DNA from: Bernardetia sp. ABR2-2B
GTDB lineage: Bacteria; Bacteroidota; Bacteroidia; Cytophagales; Bernardetiaceae
Assembly: GCF_037126435.1 (NCBI RefSeq)
Contig: NZ_CP147020.1
Location: forward strand, 1 to 64,000
Direction of reading: 5' to 3'
DNA length: 64,000 nt
Positions within the stretch are counted from its first letter, which is position 1. The number at the start of each line of letters is the position of its first letter. The notes below the pieces were generated by a model. It did no database searches. It had not been told where the DNA came from and saw only the letters and a list, made by a program, of their open reading frames with translations. Of the stretch, positions 55,219-63,500 are shown piece by piece. Both the position numbers and the translations under genes were made by a program.

Positions 55219-56145
55219 TTACTTTTTTTCAGCCCAATGTTCTTTTTCTTCTTCTGTCCAAAGTGTAGGGAAAAACTTCCGTTGCTGGAATTTTGGATGT
55301 AAATATTTTTGCCATTTTGAACCTCCAGTAGCTGCTTTATTCTCTCCTTTACTATCCAAATAATGTTTTGCTGTATTGAGATGAACAAGTGGAAAAGTAA
55401 CATTATAAAGCGTATCAAAATCTCTCAATAAATTTTGTAAATCAACTGAAATAGGCGAAGTAGCATTTAGTTTTATCAATTTATCTTCTACTGTATTTCC
55501 TTCTAGCTCTTTGGCAAGATGAACAAATTTATCTAAATATTTTTCTTCAAACTGCCTTAAAGTGAGTGTTTTATTTCCTGTCTTTCGGTTTTGTCCTGCA
55601 TCTTTCCAGTAAATATGCTCAAAATAATCTTCAATTTTTGGATTTGCATTTTCTTTCAAACGCTCTATTCCTTTTTGATTAACTAAGTTTTTTACTCCAG
55701 TACAATAAATCTCAATAAAACGAAATTGTGCGCTCTGAAAACCACTAGCAGGAGTTAATGTACTTCTAAAGGTATTGTAATCATCATAATCCATTCCTTC
55801 ACTCATCACTGAAAAAGAATTGATAAGCATAGAAGTATAACGATTTAGACGATGGATTTTGGTACTAATAAACGTTTCTGTAATATTTTCTTCCTCAATA
55901 ATTTGTTCTAATTCGTGAACCATTAATTTGAGAGTAAGTTCTGTAATTTGATGATAAATAATAAATATTTCTTCGTCCTTAAAGTCAGTACGAGGTTTTT
56001 GAAGAGAAAGAAGTGTATCTACTTCGATATAATCCCAATAATTAATTGGCTTTGCTTCCAATAACCCTTTCAAATAGGTATCTGGGTTTTCGCCTAAATT
56101 ATAATATTTTTCATTGATGGCTTTTATGATTTCTTCTTGTGTCAT
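55219..56145 (-). CDS. kynA: Tryptophan 2,3-dioxygenase
   Basis: This haem enzyme opens the tryptophan ring to N-formylkynurenine, the first step of the kynurenine pathway. The 308-residue protein has FIIYHQITELTLKLMVHEL, GFQSAQFRFIE and FPLVHLNTAKHYLD, which contains the proximal haem His region. Length is slightly above the usual ~280. No other kynurenine genes are adjacent. A strong promoter candidate (TTG-N17-TAACTTTG) lies at 56177-56204. The start is the ATG at 56145. Confidence 0.93.
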   Translation of the reverse strand: MTQEEIIKAINEKYYNLGENPDTYLKGLLEAKPINYWDYIEVDTLLSLQKPRTDFKDEEIFIIYHQITELTLKLMVHELEQIIEEENITETFISTKIHRLNRYTSMLINSFSVMSEGMDYDDYNTFRSTLTPASGFQSAQFRFIEIYCTGVKNLVNQKGIERLKENANPKIEDYFEHIYWKDAGQNRKTGNKTLTLRQFEEKYLDKFVHLAKELEGNTVEDKLIKLNATSPISVDLQNLLRDFDTLYNVTFPLVHLNTAKHYLDSKGENKAATGGSKWQKYLHPKFQQRKFFPTLWTEEEKEHWAEKK

Positions 56146-56176
56146 TGTTTTGTTTATTGATTATAAATTGTGGCTA

Positions 56177-56204
56177 CAAAGTTAATCATATAGAATTTTA
56201 TCAA
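56177..56204 (-). promoter_or_regulatory. Promoter candidate of the tryptophan dioxygenase gene
   Basis: On the minus strand TTG (56202-56204) is followed after exactly 17 bases by TAACTTTG (56177-56184), a full match to TTG-N17-TAnnTTTG of Bacteroidota sigma-ABfr promoters. The leader would be about 25 bases. Confidence 0.55.
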
Positions 56205-56308
56205 GTACATTTAAGAAAATTCTTTGCTATTTTGACAACCCAACTCTTATTTTTAGAGTAATAAATAGTAGAACAATCTTACAACTTTGCTATAACTATT
56301 CTATAAAA

Positions 56309-57019
56309 ATGAGAAATAGTCTAACACTTACCAAAAAACAATCTTTTTTTCTAAAAGAAAACCGTCAAGACCCAGTTACAGGAGATGAGTTTAATTTAGG
56401 AGATGAAATAGTTTTTTGTGCATCTTGTAAATCTGCTTTTTTGAAAGAAAGTTGGGAATACATGAACTCAAAACATTGTGGGCAAACTTTTACGCTTAGA
56501 AAATTTCCTATTCAATCCAAACTAAAACTCTCTAAGCCTATCATTTATGACTTTAAAAAGCCTGATACTGGAAAGCGTATTGTAGCTTATTTAATAGATA
56601 ATCTTTTTGCTGGTCTCATAGCCGTATTAGCTTATTTCATTCTTGAGAGTATGGCAAGAGGGATTGCTGAAGGTCTGTCTTTTTTAATAGGAACTATGTA
56701 TATGCTATTTAGAGATGGAATTGGTATAAAGGGAAGTTTGGGAAAGCGAGGAGCAGGACTTTATTTTATAGATACTAAAACTAAAAAGAATGCTTCTGTC
56801 TTAACTCTTTTGTTTAGAAACGTACTTTATTGGATTTGTCTTTTTGCTGCAATTAGTTGTATAGTTTTTTTAGAAGTAGCCATTGGAGCAAGTGGAGTGA
56901 TAGGAAGTTTGTTAGGTTTTGGGCTGTTGATTGTAAATATTATTAATGTCTTTTTAACCATAGACCAAAGCAATATTTTTGATAGAATATTGAAAATAGA
57001 ATTGGTAGAAAAGAAATAA
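56309..57019 (+). CDS. RDD-family membrane protein with N-terminal zinc-ribbon-like segment
   Basis: This 236-residue protein has an N-terminal cytoplasmic segment with Cys-x-x-Cys (CASCKS, about 37-40) and a later HC pair, reminiscent of a zinc ribbon. Then come four hydrophobic helices in an RDD-type arrangement: the arginine-containing GKRIVAYLIDNLFAGLI, RDGIGIKGSLGKRGAGLYF and further helices. The function of RDD proteins is poorly known (transport-related). It converges with the HI0933-type gene. The start is the ATG at 56309. Confidence 0.82.
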   Translation: MRNSLTLTKKQSFFLKENRQDPVTGDEFNLGDEIVFCASCKSAFLKESWEYMNSKHCGQTFTLRKFPIQSKLKLSKPIIYDFKKPDTGKRIVAYLIDNLFAGLIAVLAYFILESMARGIAEGLSFLIGTMYMLFRDGIGIKGSLGKRGAGLYFIDTKTKKNASVLTLLFRNVLYWICLFAAISCIVFLEVAIGASGVIGSLLGFGLLIVNIINVFLTIDQSNIFDRILKIELVEKK

Positions 57020-57035
57020 GAAAAGTAACTACTTA

Positions 57036-58268
57036 CTAAATATTTTGTGAAGCAATCCAAGCTGTTGTCCAAGCTGCTTGAAAATTGAAACCTCCTGTAA
57101 TGGCATCAATATCTAAGACTTCGCCAGTAAAATACAAATCAGGTAAAATTTTGCTTTTCATTGTTTTGAAATCAACTTCTTGCAAAGAGATTCCTCCACA
57201 GGTAACAAACTCATCTTTATAAGTGCTTTTTCCCGTTACTTTGAAGATTCCTTGAGTAAGTTGTTGGGTAAGGCTATCTAACTCTTTATTTGAAAGTGAT
57301 GCCCAGTGTTTGGTTAAGTCTATTTGTGCAGCCTCTATAAGTTTTTTCCATAATCGATTCGGAATTTCAAAAGGACACAATGTTCCAATTTGTTTTTTTC
57401 GCCATTCCTCTCTATGAGCTTTCAAAACTTTCAAAGTGTTTTTTGGAGTATCTTCTATCCAATTGATGCCCATTTGGAAGTTATAATTTTTGTCTGCTAA
57501 CTCTCTCGCTCCCCAAGCAGAAAGACGCAAGACAGCAGGTGCAGAAAATCCCCAATGCGTAACCAAAACAGCTCCGTTTTCTTTATTTAGTTTCGTGTCA
57601 TTTGCCCAAACAGTTCCATTATTTACAGAAACACCTGCCAAATCTTTTAAACGAACGTCATTTTTTACGTCCATTGTAAAAAGTGAAGGAACAGGATTTG
57701 AAATAGAATGACCTAAATTTGTTAGCATTCTCCAAGATTTTGGCTGACTTCCTGTCGAAACAATAACTACATCAGCTTCTACATTGGGTTTGTTTTTTAT
57801 CTGAATTTGCCACTTAGAAAGGTTATTATTTTCATCTGTTGGAGGAATTAATTTTTCGACAGCAGAACCTTTTTGAATATTGATATTTAACCTTTTAGAA
57901 TCTTTCAAAAAACAATCAATAATAGTTTGAGAATCATCAGAGATAGGAAACATACGCCCATCAGCTTCTGTTTTGGTTCTCACACCTCGTTTTTTAAGCC
58001 ATTCTACCATATCTTGAGGTTGAAATTGATAAAACGCACCTAAAAGTTCTTTTTCTCCTCGTGGGTAATTTTTGATTAACTCTTCTGGTTCAAAGCAAGA
58101 ATGCGTAACATTACAACGTCCACCACCCGAAATTTTTACTTTTTTGAGAAGTGTATTGGTTTGTTCTAAAATAGAAACGTGATAGTTTGGATTTTTTTCT
58201 TTTAAATTAATGGCTGCAAAAAATCCACCTGCACCACCACCGATAACTACTACTTTTTTGTTTTTCAT
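57036..58268 (-). CDS. HI0933/YhiN-family NAD(P)/FAD-dependent oxidoreductase
   Basis: This 410-residue flavoprotein has VVVIGGGAGGFFAAINL at the N-terminus (FAD dinucleotide fold), KVKISGGGRCNVTH (the GGGRCN motif of the family), VIVSTGSQPK and the C-terminal LYFTGEVLDIDAITGGFNFQAAW. Cellular role is unclear; the family is broadly conserved. CAAATTTA at 58289-58296 reads TAAATTTG on the minus strand, a possible -7. The start is the ATG at 58268. Confidence 0.93.
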   Translation of the reverse strand: MKNKKVVVIGGGAGGFFAAINLKEKNPNYHVSILEQTNTLLKKVKISGGGRCNVTHSCFEPEELIKNYPRGEKELLGAFYQFQPQDMVEWLKKRGVRTKTEADGRMFPISDDSQTIIDCFLKDSKRLNINIQKGSAVEKLIPPTDENNNLSKWQIQIKNKPNVEADVVIVSTGSQPKSWRMLTNLGHSISNPVPSLFTMDVKNDVRLKDLAGVSVNNGTVWANDTKLNKENGAVLVTHWGFSAPAVLRLSAWGARELADKNYNFQMGINWIEDTPKNTLKVLKAHREEWRKKQIGTLCPFEIPNRLWKKLIEAAQIDLTKHWASLSNKELDSLTQQLTQGIFKVTGKSTYKDEFVTCGGISLQEVDFKTMKSKILPDLYFTGEVLDIDAITGGFNFQAAWTTAWIASQNI

Positions 58269-58385
58269 TGCGATATATTGGTAAGATACAAATTTAGAAA
58301 AAAATCCTTTACTCTTTAATTAGGAAGCATTAATATAGTTGTTTTTGTTACTAACGATAAAATTGAAATTCTTATAAATAAACAA

Positions 58386-58419
58386 AATGAGACCCACAAT
58401 TATAATCATGGGTCTCATT
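58386..58419. terminator. Terminator-like hairpin near the outer-membrane protein gene
   Basis: AATGAGACCCA pairs exactly with TGGGTCTCATT around a 12-base loop. It lies 3' of the barrel gene (minus strand) and 5' of the HI0933 gene; it fits as the terminator of the former. Confidence 0.65.
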
Positions 58420-58460
58420 CAGAACAATTTAAAATTGTATTTATGAATTAGTTTTATTCC

Positions 58461-59135
58461 TTATTTTCTTGAAAGAAAAGCAAATGAAACGTAAAGTTGT
58501 GCGCTTGACATATTTAATTTCACTTCTTGATTATTGCCATAGTCAAATTTTGGAGTTGCAGCCAAATAACGTAAACCTACACGAAATGCACTACCACTAT
58601 CATAGTTAGTTATTTTCAAACCACCACTTATTGAGTAAGCAAATGCAGGTGCAGTAACTGATTCTGTTGTAGCAACAGGAATACCTACAGCTTGATAATC
58701 AACTTCTGGACTTCTAGCTATCATAAGTCCTCCTAATGCACGAAATTCGGGAGCTACTACTGGCGTGATAGGAAAAGAAAGTTCTATACCACCCATTAAG
58801 TTACCATATACCCAAGGTTGGGCATCTTCGATACCTCCAAGATTTATTCCACCAAAATTAACATCATTAGCTTCCTTGTTGTATGGATTGACTTGAGCAT
58901 CTAACGAATAAGCAAGACCAATCAAAGGATTAAAATAATAAGCACCCTCAAAGCCCAGTCCTCCACCAAATTTAGCTACATCTTTGTAGTCCTCTCCAAT
59001 AGGAAAGTTTCCATACAAAGTAAATGCTCCATAACTCACTGATTCTTCAGGTGTATCTTGAGCAAAAGAAGTAGATGTCGCTACGAAAAGTAAAGTAAAG
59101 GCTGCAAAGAGAGATTGAAATAGTTTGTTTGTCAT
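58461..59135 (-). CDS. Outer-membrane beta-barrel protein
   Basis: This 224-residue protein has a signal peptide (1-25, SFAQ) and alternating hydrophobic beta-strands rich in Gly, Tyr and Phe, ending in LYVSFAFLSRK, which is typical of small outer-membrane barrels. No specific function was assigned. It could be a porin-like or structural protein. The start is the ATG at 59135. Confidence 0.8.
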   Translation of the reverse strand: MTNKLFQSLFAAFTLLFVATSTSFAQDTPEESVSYGAFTLYGNFPIGEDYKDVAKFGGGLGFEGAYYFNPLIGLAYSLDAQVNPYNKEANDVNFGGINLGGIEDAQPWVYGNLMGGIELSFPITPVVAPEFRALGGLMIARSPEVDYQAVGIPVATTESVTAPAFAYSISGGLKITNYDSGSAFRVGLRYLAATPKFDYGNNQEVKLNMSSAQLYVSFAFLSRK

Positions 59136-59487
59136 AATAATAAAATGATTGAAAAGTTTAAAAAATGATTCATCTTGATTGAGTAGAAAAATAAAATCTA
59201 ATGAGAAAATTATTTTTTACTAAACGAACACAATGATAACATTTTTTTTTAAATAAAGTTATGAACTAAGTGTTAAAAAAATGACTTACGGTCATAATTG
59301 ATTTGTAAGTGGTTGATATTTAATGTTTTATGTGAAAAAATATTTTATATAAAAGCTTTTTGGTTTTTTAATTTTAATTGATGGGCTTCTATATGCTAGA
59401 TAAATTCGGTTTTTTGCTAAACATAGTCTGTGTATATTTGGTATTGATTAAAATCTAAAACTAAAAAATCAACCCAATAAAAACACA
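59136..59487. other. Gene-free divergent spacer
   Basis: This 352-base AT-rich region carries the promoter candidate of the cobalamin adenosyltransferase gene (59414-59440). I saw no open frame or structured RNA; in particular no cobalamin riboswitch pattern was recognised. Confidence 0.45.
59414..59440 (+). promoter_or_regulatory. Promoter candidate of the cobalamin adenosyltransferase gene
   Basis: TTG (59414-59416) is followed after 16 bases by TATATTTG (59433-59440), a match to the TTG-N16/17-TAnnTTTG type; the ATG lies 47 bases further. Confidence 0.5.
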
Positions 59488-60039
59488 ATGAAAATCTACA
59501 CTAAGACAGGCGATAAAGGAACAACTTCACTCATTAGTGGAAGGCGTGTATCAAAGGCAAATCTTAGAATTGAATCGTATGGAACTGTTGATGAATTAAA
59601 TTCTTATATAGGAATGCTTCGTGACCAAAAAGAGCTTTCACACAGAAAAGATATTTTGATAGAAATTCAAGACCGACTATTTACTATTGGTTCATTGTTG
59701 GCTTCTGACCCAAAGAAAGTTTCTCATGTTGCTATTCCTCAAATAGATGAAACAGATATTACTGATTTGGAAGTAGCCATTGACGTGATGAATGAAGAGT
59801 TGCCTCCAATGACACATTTTATTCTGCCCGGTGGACACTCTGCTGTTTCATTTTGTCATTTGGCAAGAACTGTTTGTAGAAGAGCTGAAAGACGCTGTAC
59901 GGAGCTACATAATGAAGAAGGCATAGAAGAAATTGTAATTCGTTATCTTAATAGGCTTTCCGATTATATTTTTGTTTTGTCAAGAATGACTTCTCATGAA
60001 GTAAAAGCTGATGAGATTGCTTGGAAACCGAGAGTTTAG
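59488..60039 (+). CDS. Cob(I)alamin adenosyltransferase (PduO/MMAB type)
   Basis: This 183-residue protein adds the adenosyl group to cob(I)alamin, giving coenzyme B12. It has the N-terminal ATP-loop YTKTGDKGTTSLI, VDELNSYIGM, and the C-terminal CRRAERR motif that binds ATP. The start is the ATG at 59488. No other cobalamin or mutase genes are adjacent, so it probably supports methylmalonyl-CoA mutase elsewhere. Confidence 0.95.
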   Translation: MKIYTKTGDKGTTSLISGRRVSKANLRIESYGTVDELNSYIGMLRDQKELSHRKDILIEIQDRLFTIGSLLASDPKKVSHVAIPQIDETDITDLEVAIDVMNEELPPMTHFILPGGHSAVSFCHLARTVCRRAERRCTELHNEEGIEEIVIRYLNRLSDYIFVLSRMTSHEVKADEIAWKPRV

Positions 60040-60144
60040 AAGAATAATTATTTATTGTCTAGGTTATCATTCATATTAAAAACTGTATTTTAAACTGTTT
60101 GAAATATAGTTTATTTTAAATAGTACATTTTTTATACAAAAAAC

Positions 60145-60600
60145 ATGATACGATTGGCAACTCTAAAGGATGCAAGTTCTATTCATCAAATTCACACAAA
60201 TGCAGCAAAAATAACTTGTTCAGCATTTTATTCTGAAAAACAAATCCAAAAATGGATAGAAAATAGAACTCCTAATGGCTACAAAGGAGGAATAAGTAAA
60301 AAAGAAATATATGTTTATGATATTGAAAACAAGGTAGTTGCTTTTTCTCATATCGTGAAAGGAGAAATTATCGCTCTTTTTGTAAATCCATCTTATCAGA
60401 AAAGAGGAATAGGAAAGGTTTTACTATCACATGGCTTCGAGATTGCAACTAAGGAAACTAACGTAGTAACTTTAGAGGCAACACCAAATGCTTTTCATTT
60501 TTATCAAAATTTTGGCTTTCAAAAGATTAGTAATAGCTATACAGTTAGAAACGGAATCAAATTAGAAGTGATAAATATGGAAATGAAAAGTAGAGAATAA
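60145..60600 (+). CDS. GNAT-family N-acetyltransferase
   Basis: This 151-residue protein has the GNAT core: the acetyl-CoA-binding loop reads SYQKRGIGKVLLSHG (QxxGxG/A type), preceded by IIALFVNPS and followed by LEATPNAFHFYQNFGFQ. The acceptor is not identifiable. The start is the ATG at 60145. It stands 105 bases after the adenosyltransferase gene. Confidence 0.9.
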   Translation: MIRLATLKDASSIHQIHTNAAKITCSAFYSEKQIQKWIENRTPNGYKGGISKKEIYVYDIENKVVAFSHIVKGEIIALFVNPSYQKRGIGKVLLSHGFEIATKETNVVTLEATPNAFHFYQNFGFQKISNSYTVRNGIKLEVINMEMKSRE

Positions 60601-60965
60601 TAGACCTATAATTTATAATAAGGGATAGAAATTAAATGAATTGACACTTTCAATTGGCGTTGTTGCATTGACTGAAACGCTGGAAACGCACTTTTTGACT
60701 AAAAAAAATTAAAAAAGTACGTTTAGAGTAAACTGACCATTGCAACAATGTTTTTTCAATTCTATAATTAACTGCTGGTTAGAAATTTAAATTCGTAATT
60801 GTTTCTAGGCATATTCGAATATTATAAGTGTTGAGCTTACTTTAAAAAAAATCTATTATTTCTCCTTCTTTTTTTTTAGTTTTGATTATCTACATTCAAA
60901 TCTCATTAAATATATTATTTTAGGTTATTTTTGAGGAAAATTGATAATTGTCTTTGTTAAAATCT
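60601..60965. other. Gene-free region with a large imperfect inverted repeat
   Basis: This 365-base region is occupied for about a third by the inverted repeat at 60652-60761. The rest is AT-rich with no credible frame or known RNA. Confidence 0.5.
60652..60761. repeat. Imperfect inverted repeat, about 110 bases
   Basis: The left half (AATTGGCGTTGTTGCATTG..., AAACGCACTTTTT) pairs imperfectly with the right half (AAAAAGTACGTTT..., CCATTGCAACAATG, TTCAATT) around a short A-rich centre. It could be a MITE-like element or a long structured RNA. Confidence 0.6.
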
Positions 60966-61355
60966 ATGAAACGTATTCTTATTTCATTATCTGATTCTGA
61001 AAAAGAGCAGAAAGAGGAAAAAATTCTTAAATGGCTAGAAGAGGAGAGCATCCAAACTGAAGTCCTAGAAGAGTATGTTCAAAATCAAACAGATGAAAAA
61101 GTAAAAAAGACAAGTAAAAAAATGCGTTTGGTAGCTGTGGTTTCCTTAGGTGTTATTTTAATTTTGGGAGGACTTGCATTTTTTCAGATGCTAGAAACAG
61201 ACAAACAAAAGGAGCTTTTAAAAGAATCCCAAAAAGAATCAAAACTACATCGTCAAGTCGTTCAGCAGCTTCAAGATTCTATTATTGCCCGTGAAATGAG
61301 ACATAAAGCCGTTATTAATCAATTACCAGATAGCGTAGTTAATGATGAGCAGTAA
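60966..61355 (+). CDS. Membrane-anchored coiled-coil protein, unknown function
   Basis: This 129-residue protein has a charged N-terminal helix (about 1-52), one transmembrane helix (about 55-76, VAVVSLGVILILGGLAFF) and a C-terminal coiled-coil rich in Glu, Lys and Gln (about 78-120). No family is recognised; the arrangement resembles anti-sigma or signalling membrane adaptors, but no sigma gene is nearby. I chose the ATG at 60966; a TTG six codons upstream is less likely. Followed by shikimate kinase. Confidence 0.68.
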   Translation: MKRILISLSDSEKEQKEEKILKWLEEESIQTEVLEEYVQNQTDEKVKKTSKKMRLVAVVSLGVILILGGLAFFQMLETDKQKELLKESQKESKLHRQVVQQLQDSIIAREMRHKAVINQLPDSVVNDEQ

Positions 61356-61416
61356 AATATTAAACGATAAGCAATCAAGTAAATATTTCATAATTTTCAA
61401 TTTATAATTCATTCCT

Positions 61417-61944
61417 ATGCTTATTTATTTAATTGGAATGCCAGCTTCTGGAAAATCTACCTTTGGAAAAATTATAGCTCAACAACTCAATTATAATTTC
61501 CTAGATTTGGATTCTTTTATCGAAGAAAAAAATAATTCTACCATCCCTCAAGTATTTGAATCTAAGGGAGAGGATTTTTTTAGAAAACTAGAACAACAAG
61601 CGCTTCAAACTACCTTTAAGTTAAAAAAAACGATTGTCGCAACAGGTGGAGGAACGCCCTGTTTTTTTGATAATTTGAGTAACATGAAAGAAAATGGAAC
61701 AGTTTGTTTTCTGAATGTAGAAATCGATGTTTTAGTAGAACGGACTTTTCAAACTCAACAAAAACAGCAAGATAACCGTCCACTTTTTAAGGCAGCAAAT
61801 TCTACCAAAGAGCTTCATAAATTAATTTCTCAAAAATGGAAGGAAAGAAAAGATTTTTATAAACAAGCACATTTTGAGATAGAAAATTCTGATAGTTATG
61901 AGGACAAATACGATTTGTTTTTTTCTAAATTACAAAGGATGTAA
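61417..61944 (+). CDS. aroK: Shikimate kinase
   Basis: This 175-residue kinase phosphorylates shikimate at the 3-hydroxyl in chorismate synthesis. It has the P-loop GMPASGKSTFGK (7-18), FLDLDSFIEE, and the ATGGGTPCF motif that binds shikimate, with RPLF as the lid region. The length is normal. The start is the ATG at 61417. No other aro genes are adjacent. Confidence 0.95.
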   Translation: MLIYLIGMPASGKSTFGKIIAQQLNYNFLDLDSFIEEKNNSTIPQVFESKGEDFFRKLEQQALQTTFKLKKTIVATGGGTPCFFDNLSNMKENGTVCFLNVEIDVLVERTFQTQQKQQDNRPLFKAANSTKELHKLISQKWKERKDFYKQAHFEIENSDSYEDKYDLFFSKLQRM

Positions 61945-62116
61945 AAGTGTTTTGTATAAATGAATTATAAATCTTGAAAAACATAGCTTTATAGCTTACT
62001 TTTGTAATTCGTAAATATTTTGCGTAGTCGACAGTCCAACTCCGTTAAGGATGTTCCAACTGTTATGAATTATTGTACTTTTGATACTTGGAAAGTGTCA
62101 GCTACTTTTTTTAAAA

Positions 62117-62746
62117 ATGAACAAAAACGAAAAAATACAAAGTCAGCAAATAGACTTTAAAAAGCAAAGTGGGCTTGTTCCTGTTGTTATTCAAGATAAC
62201 AAAACAATGCGTGTTTTGATGCTTGGTTTTATGAATCAAGAAGCCTTTGAAAAAACACAAAAAGAAGGAAAAGTAACTTTTTTTAGCCGAACCAAAAACC
62301 GTCTTTGGACAAAAGGAGAAACTTCTGGAAACTTCTTGTATGTACAAAAGATACATTTAGATTGTGATAATGATACCCTTCTTATTTTTGTAAAGCCAGA
62401 AGGAGAAGTTTGTCATAAAGGAAATGATACTTGCTTTGGTGAAGAAAAAAATACAGCAAATATTAATTTCTTACAACACTTAGAAGATACCATTGAAAAA
62501 AGAAGTGAAGATACAGAAGAAAATGCAAGTTCTTATACCAACAAGCTTTTGAAAAGAGGTGTTCATAAAGTGGCTCAAAAGGTAGGCGAAGAAGCTGTTG
62601 AAGTAGTTATTGATGCGATGAGAGCAGATAAAGAAAGGTTCAAAGAAGAATGTGGCGATTTATTATATCACTTGCTCGTTTTGATGAAATCTCAAGATGT
62701 GAAAATAGATGAGGTAATGGAAGTATTGGAAAAAAGACATAAGTAA
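62117..62746 (+). CDS. hisIE: Bifunctional phosphoribosyl-AMP cyclohydrolase/phosphoribosyl-ATP pyrophosphatase
   Basis: This 209-residue fusion enzyme does two consecutive steps of histidine synthesis. The N-terminal HisI domain (about 1-120) has MLGFMNQEAF, WTKGETSGNF, DCDNDTLL and CHKGNDTCF with metal-binding cysteines; the C-terminal HisE domain (about 125-209) has GVHKVAQKVGEEAVEVVIDA and CGDLLYHLLVL. The ATG at 62117 fits the family; the 12 upstream in-frame codons do not. No other his genes are adjacent. Confidence 0.95.
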   Translation: MNKNEKIQSQQIDFKKQSGLVPVVIQDNKTMRVLMLGFMNQEAFEKTQKEGKVTFFSRTKNRLWTKGETSGNFLYVQKIHLDCDNDTLLIFVKPEGEVCHKGNDTCFGEEKNTANINFLQHLEDTIEKRSEDTEENASSYTNKLLKRGVHKVAQKVGEEAVEVVIDAMRADKERFKEECGDLLYHLLVLMKSQDVKIDEVMEVLEKRHK

Positions 62747-62780
62747 ATAGTCACCAGTAAGTAGTTATTAGTAACCAGTT

Positions 62781-62825
62781 AAATACAGAATACAGTTTAT
62801 TGAAAATTTTATTCTGTATTTTTTG
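62781..62825 (+). terminator. Terminator after hisIE
   Basis: AAATACAGAAT pairs with ATTCTGTATTT around a 19-base loop, followed by T residues. Confidence 0.75.
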
Positions 62826-62842
62826 AATTTCATTGAACTTTA

Positions 62843-62872
62843 TGTACAAATTTACGTACAATAAAATGTACG
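62843..62872 (+). promoter_or_regulatory. Candidate YefM/YoeB operator (TGTACA-type palindromes)
   Basis: TGTACA (62843-62848) is followed by CGTACA-N6-TGTACG (62855-62872), an exact inverted repeat. The E. coli yefM-yoeB operator is known to contain palindromes with TGTACA cores, which the antitoxin binds. The site is 28 bases upstream of the antitoxin start, so autoregulation is likely. Confidence 0.6.
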
Positions 62873-62899
62873 TTTTATTAAATTTAAGTTATCAGAAAA

Positions 62900-63151
62900 A
62901 TGAAAGTAATTACACTATCAGAACTTCGCAAAAACATGAAAAAGCATTTTGATGAAGTTACAGATTCTATGGAAACGATAGCTATTCCTAGAAGTAATAA
63001 AGAAGAAGAAGCTGTTATAATTATGTCTTTGAAAGAATATAACTCATTGAAAGAAACTAATTATTTATTATCTACTCAAACAAATAGAGATAGGTTGAAT
63101 AAGTCTATTGAGCAAATGCAAACAGGAAAAGCAGTCAAATTCGATATTTAA
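62900..63151 (+). CDS. yefM: YefM/Phd-family antitoxin
   Basis: This 83-residue antitoxin has the DNA-binding N-terminal half (MKVITLSELRKNMKKHFDEVTD, IPRSNKEEEAVIIMSLKEYNSL) and a flexible C-terminal half that neutralises the toxin. It represses its own operon through the upstream palindromes. The YoeB toxin gene starts 24 bases after its stop. The start is the ATG at 62900. Confidence 0.94.
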   Translation: MKVITLSELRKNMKKHFDEVTDSMETIAIPRSNKEEEAVIIMSLKEYNSLKETNYLLSTQTNRDRLNKSIEQMQTGKAVKFDI

Positions 63152-63175
63152 ACTTTGCCCAAAAACTAGAATAAA

Positions 63176-63451
63176 ATGAATATTGAATTTACAACAATTG
63201 CTTGGGAGGATTTTTCATATTGGATAGAAAATGATATTTCTAAGGTAAATAGAGTAAAAGAGTTAGTGAAGTCTATAAAACAAACTCCTTTTCAAGGTAT
63301 TGGAAAACCAGAGCCTTTAAGGTACAATTTGAAGGGATTTTGGTCAAGAAGAATAGATTCAGAACATAGATTAGTCTATACAATTACAGGAAAAAAAGGG
63401 ATAGACCAAAAATGTACAGTTTTGCAATGTAGATTTCATTATGACAAATAA
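63176..63451 (+). CDS. yoeB: YoeB/Txe-family toxin
   Basis: YoeB is a ribosome-dependent mRNA interferase. The 91-residue protein has the family pattern TTIAWEDFSYWIE, KPEPLRYNLKGFWSRRIDSEHRLVY and the C-terminal CRFHYDK with the catalytic His and terminal Tyr region. Length and arrangement are standard and all catalytic residues appear intact, so the toxin is probably active. Start at the ATG at 63176. Confidence 0.95.
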   Translation: MNIEFTTIAWEDFSYWIENDISKVNRVKELVKSIKQTPFQGIGKPEPLRYNLKGFWSRRIDSEHRLVYTITGKKGIDQKCTVLQCRFHYDK

Positions 63452-63500
63452 ATACAGATATATAGTTTTTTGATAATTGTACTTAACTGGTAGCTGACTT

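Noticed and set aside
59136-59487. Cobalamin riboswitch upstream of the adenosyltransferase gene
   Set aside because: No conserved B12-box-like sequence or G+C-rich stems could be seen.
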